NCBI GenBank assembly: GCA_021521415.1
Contig: JAIQDT010010056.1
Span: forward strand, 1-64,000
Origin: Bidens hawaiensis
Lineage: Eukaryota; Streptophyta; Magnoliopsida; Asterales; Asteraceae
DNA: 64,000 nt
Reading direction: 5' to 3'
A model generated the notes under the pieces. That model had not been told where the DNA came from and searched no databases. It saw only the letters and a program-made list of their open reading frames with translations. The translations under genes were made by a program, and so were the position numbers. This document shows, piece after piece, positions 60,850-64,000 of this stretch. Within the stretch, counting starts at the first letter, position 1, and each line of letters opens with the position of its first letter.

Positions 60850-61391
60850 GCCATCCGTGGGACACGGCAACGAATTACTCTTTGTTTTTCGTCTTGATCT
60901 TCAGATCTGCTAATCAAATATTCTAGATCTATGATTTTTTCCTTTAGGGAAAATCCAGATCTGGAAGTATACAAGGAGAAATACCACCAAACTTTGGGGA
61001 AAACCCTTAGATTTGTGATTTTTTGGAGTGGCATATGCGAGATTCGGTACTAATTTATTCAGATCTGAGTTCGATGATGGTTAGATGTGTTTGTGTGAGT
61101 GGCAGTTGTTGATATATGTATTTGAGTTTTGGGAAAGTAGAGTATGCACACAAGGTGTTTGATGAAATTCCTGAACCGGATACGGTTTCGTGTAAAACTC
61201 TTCCAGATCTGTGTTATCAAAGCTGAAAAAGATTAGTTTATCCAAAAATTCTTTCAGATCTATCTGTTCTTCCAAATAAATATATATATATATATATAAT
61301 AATTATTTAAGTTGTGTATGTGTATTCGTTTCAAAATTTACAGTACAAAAGGGCACACCTTTTGAAGAGACGAAACAGTCAATTACCTATA
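60850..61391 (+). other. Internal remnant with captured PPR fragment
   Basis: It starts with the primer-site-like TTGGTGCCATCC and has no gag. It contains a PPR-gene fragment and an (AT) run near 61,278-61,297. Confidence 0.5.
61083..61205 (+). pseudogene. Captured PPR-protein gene fragment
   Basis: One frame from about 61,113 reads YMYLSFGKVEYAHKVFDEIP then EPDTVS, a typical plant pentatricopeptide motif in which a tryptophan usually follows VS; here it is C. A stop lies just upstream in this frame. CAGATCTG words flank it on both sides. It is too short to be functional and looks like a host gene piece carried in mobile DNA. Confidence 0.6.
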
Positions 61392-62409
61392 TGAAGAGGT
61401 AGGTCCCAGCAGAGCCCAGTTGGTCCCGCAAGACTCACCTTGAACAGGGACGTCTGCGCAAAGGCCATCTGCTCCCGCAGGACCCACCATGCTCAGAGAA
61501 CCATACGCGCAGTATGCAAGCTGTACACGCAGGGAAAGCCTCCCAATGGTGAAGTACCCCGCCTGTTCCCGCAGTTGCGGATACAAGCCATCAGGGAAGG
61601 CTACCCGCAGACAGCAGGGCTACACGCACAAGACAATAGACACTTCAGTAGTCACATGAAGGAATGAGCAAGGCGGGAACAATCCCGCCAAAATGAGCCA
61701 GTCCGTATGATTCTGAAAGATCTGTACTATACCTACCAAGGTATGGATAGGACAGACAATCTGACCAGAACAGCCCATGAGCCAATCACAGGGTGACAGC
61801 TCACCGACAACAGTACGAGGAGGAGCACCCTCTAGTACTGTTTCACTATTAGCCGCTGCCTACTCACCAACCCTTACTGCGGGGCGTGCGCAGCCTACAG
61901 TTGGTGGAATAGTGTTACTGTTGGCCGTAACCTATTCACCAACCAGCATGGCCGGCGTGTAATCCACAGTAGGTGGGACGTGCATAATCTACAGTTGGTG
62001 GAATAGTGCAGCCGACTTTGTTACTGTTGGCCGTAACCTATCCACCAACCAGTATGGCCTGTGCACAGTCCACTGTTGGTAGAACAGGAATACTATTCAG
62101 CCGGCTGTACCTTCTAGGAAACCTACCTTCGGCTATAAATACTCCAACATCTTGGAATGGTAAGATCATCTGCTATCCAGTTATCTAGCAATCTCTTAAT
62201 ATACACTTATATTCAGAGCAATCTAGTCTGATTCTCACGCCGGAGGGTGGTCACAAGGAGGAACCCCCCCTTCTCAGTGACGAGCTTACGGTGTTTGTTT
62301 TGCAGGTCTCCTGAAGAACAGCCTTCTCAGCTAGATCTCATCCGTGGGAAACATTACTTAACCCCCAGATTATCTATAATCTGTCCAGGGTTCACTTAGT
62401 GTTTCTTCA
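61392..62409 (+). repeat. Second Tat-type LTR (1,018 bp)
   Basis: It begins TGAAGAGGTAGGTCCCAGC and ends GTGTTTCTTCA, and shares the block CTGATTCTCACGCCGGAGGG with the Tat LTRs at 35,600 and 50,390. A TATA box (GGCTATAAATACTCC) lies near 62,133. Its middle has a ~94-bp tandem unit (CTACAGTTGGTGGAATAGTG). Flanking bases CTATA and TTGGG are not a target duplication, and the right side leads straight into antisense-gene sequence. Confidence 0.75.
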
Positions 62410-62472
62410 TTGGGTTCACTTAGGAAAAGATGAAGAAAAAAAAAATATAAAAGCCAAAAGAACCCTACGCAC

Positions 62473-63970
62473 CTGTAGGGTCGATCACAGGCCGATAGCC
62501 ACCGAACCCATCGCCTGAACCTAAGGGAAATCCATCCAAAAGGTCGGGCAGATGGGAAGGTGGCAAAGGTTGGCGAGAAGCCCTGCGCGTACCTGATGGG
62601 CCGGCCGTCGTTGCCGGTGGCGGATGCATAGTAGTGGTCGCCGTCGGGGTCGCCGCCGCAGAATCTGCAGCAATCGTAACCGCCGGCTCGGTGAAAGATG
62701 CTGTAAAAATCGCACTTACCACCGGCGGTGACGTCATCTCGGCTGGAACAGTTGGCTCAAAGGAGTGAGCAACTGATCCAGCGGAAGCAGGCGCAGGCGC
62801 CTGGGTCGTCGCCTCAGGTAGGCTGACCGAGCCTACCGTCATCGGCGGAGAGGTACTCCTCTGCGCTCCACCCTGGAATGCGTCAACATCCACGCCTGCA
62901 CAAGAAGATAAGTGTCAAATAAATTTATAAAGTGAAAACTACAAAGATAAGAAGAATGTTTGTACTTACGGGTTTTCTTGAGCTTGAACGTACGGACGGG
63001 CGGGGACGAATCCGATGGAGCCGGTCTCTTGACGCCGGCTACCGTCGTCACCATTGGTACTCCGGAGGTAGCAGTCGTAGCCTCCGGAACAGTGGTCTTC
63101 TCGCCACCGGGGTTCCCCGCCACCTCTTCATTATCTGACTCACTGTCAGATAGGACCACTGGATCGGCCGTGGAGGCCACCTTCTCCTTCCCTTTCCCAC
63201 CGGCAGCCCTCTTCTTCCGCACCAACGGAGGACCATCTGCGGATTCCTCAGAAGAAGACAGGATGTCAGGAATTCCAGCAGCGGGTACAGCATTGAGAGG
63301 GGGAGGATAGAATAACGCCTTACCTGGCCGCCGGTGGCTCAGGATCTCGTGGCCCAGCGGATAGACCTCCACAAACCGATCCGCTGTTTGCTCCAGGATG
63401 GGCAACTCGTTCTCGTCTAGAGCACGAGTACCCACCCGCACGGGACCGTCAGCTTCCCGCGGGTACAGGAGCGACTCCAAATTGTTCCCCTCTGAAAGAA
63501 AAGAAACAGTTAGAAGACAAACTCAAATCAGCAAAAAAGACAAGACATACCGTAAGGAATAGAATTCAAACCGTATTCGAGAAGGATGGGGAACCGAGAC
63601 GCCTCCTTCCATACCCGGCTCATCCCCAGCATTACCATCCCGGACTCCGGAAACCGGTAAACCGGAGATTGGACAAGAGATATCTTCGCGAACCATTCCG
63701 CCTCCTGGTAGCTGGAAGCGTGAAGGCTCGGAAGCGCTTGCCACTTCTTAAACTTCATGGCAATGGGGATGGCGCGGGCAGAAATGTAGAAGAACTCCCG
63801 CTTCCACGATCGGAGACTGCGCTCGGTCGCGCAAATCTTCAGACCCTTGATCCGGGTCGTCAGGGTGTACCACCCCTGGATGCACCTCCAAGTATAGAAG
63901 GTCATCAGGCGGTCCACATAGGGCTCAATGCCCAGAATTCGGCACACCCACTCGAAGTGCCGAACCTTGG
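62473..63970 (-). pseudogene. Second Tat-type antisense gene, partial
   Basis: Exons on the minus strand: 63970-63551, 63491-62970, 62895-62473, each with GT-AG edges. The first encodes the later part of the Transposase_28-like domain (VRHFEWVCRILGIEPYVDRL, then WKREFFYISARAIPIAMKFK), matching the region LVRMTHFEF ... FFYIRAGVIPIRM in the antisense gene at 48,971. The others are acidic, Ser/Pro/Ala-rich and basic (KKRAAGGKGKEK). The start lies beyond an LTR at 63,971, and the later exons, with the coiled coil, are missing: an LTR follows instead. It is a broken copy from a different element of the same lineage. Confidence 0.7.
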
Positions 63971-64000
63971 TGTCACACCCGGCCCTGAGCGGCGGAAACA
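63971..64000 (+). mobile_element. Start of an LTR at the window edge
   Basis: TGTCACACCCGGCCCTGAGC then GGCGGAAACA, a common Asteraceae-type gypsy LTR start, breaks into the antisense domain. The rest lies outside the window. Confidence 0.55.

Noticed and set aside
61777..62188. Open frames in the second Tat-type LTR
   Set aside because: They fall in an internal tandem repeat of the LTR and lack any conserved feature.

Overview
This is a eudicot nuclear DNA window. It has spliced genes with GT-AG introns, plant Ty3/gypsy and Ty1/copia elements, initiator-Met tRNA primer sites, MITEs and long AT-rich spacers. The transposon protein types resemble those common in the daisy family (Asteraceae); that placement is an inference.

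Layout. 1-8,782: a Ty3/gypsy protease-RT scrap (+) fused to a decayed chromovirus (-) with a 1.7-kb 5' LTR, an initiator-Met primer site and gag-pol broken by stops and frameshifts. 8,783-12,600: a degenerate TE-linked ORF, three ~600-bp tandem repeats full of AACTTCGC/GCGAAGTT hairpins, and a perfect 157-bp palindrome. 12,600-20,900: AT-rich spacer with MITEs, a minisatellite and a few exon-like scraps. 20,900-32,000: the complete exon set of MED12 (+), the large subunit of the Mediator kinase module, in 13 exons with one single-base frameshift in a T-run and TE insertions in two introns.

33,265-52,354: a RopGEF gene (PRONE domain, -) in seven exons, split in exon 3 by a young 15.8-kb Tat-lineage Ty3/gypsy element (34,768-50,569; 1,020-bp LTRs differing at 7 sites; target duplication AACGG). 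The element carries gag, a pol with two RNase H domains, and on the opposite strand a seven-exon gene of about 1,028 codons whose phases all agree. That antisense gene has its own TATA box and is itself interrupted by a 3.28-kb LTR insertion (target duplication CATCG). The nesting is therefore solo LTR in antisense gene in retrotransposon in RopGEF.

52,355-64,000: spacer with microsatellites; a 2.97-kb gag-only LTR element (TR-GAG type, target duplication TTGAG) that landed in a SINE-like sequence; remains of further Tat-type LTRs; a captured PPR-gene scrap; and a second, partial antisense gene of the Tat type, again cut by an LTR at the window's right edge.

The host genes are MED12 (transcription regulation) and the disrupted RopGEF (ROP GTPase signalling). 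Most of the rest is mobile DNA. The most unusual content is the intact spliced antisense gene of the Tat element, the perfect palindrome and the hairpin-rich tandem array.
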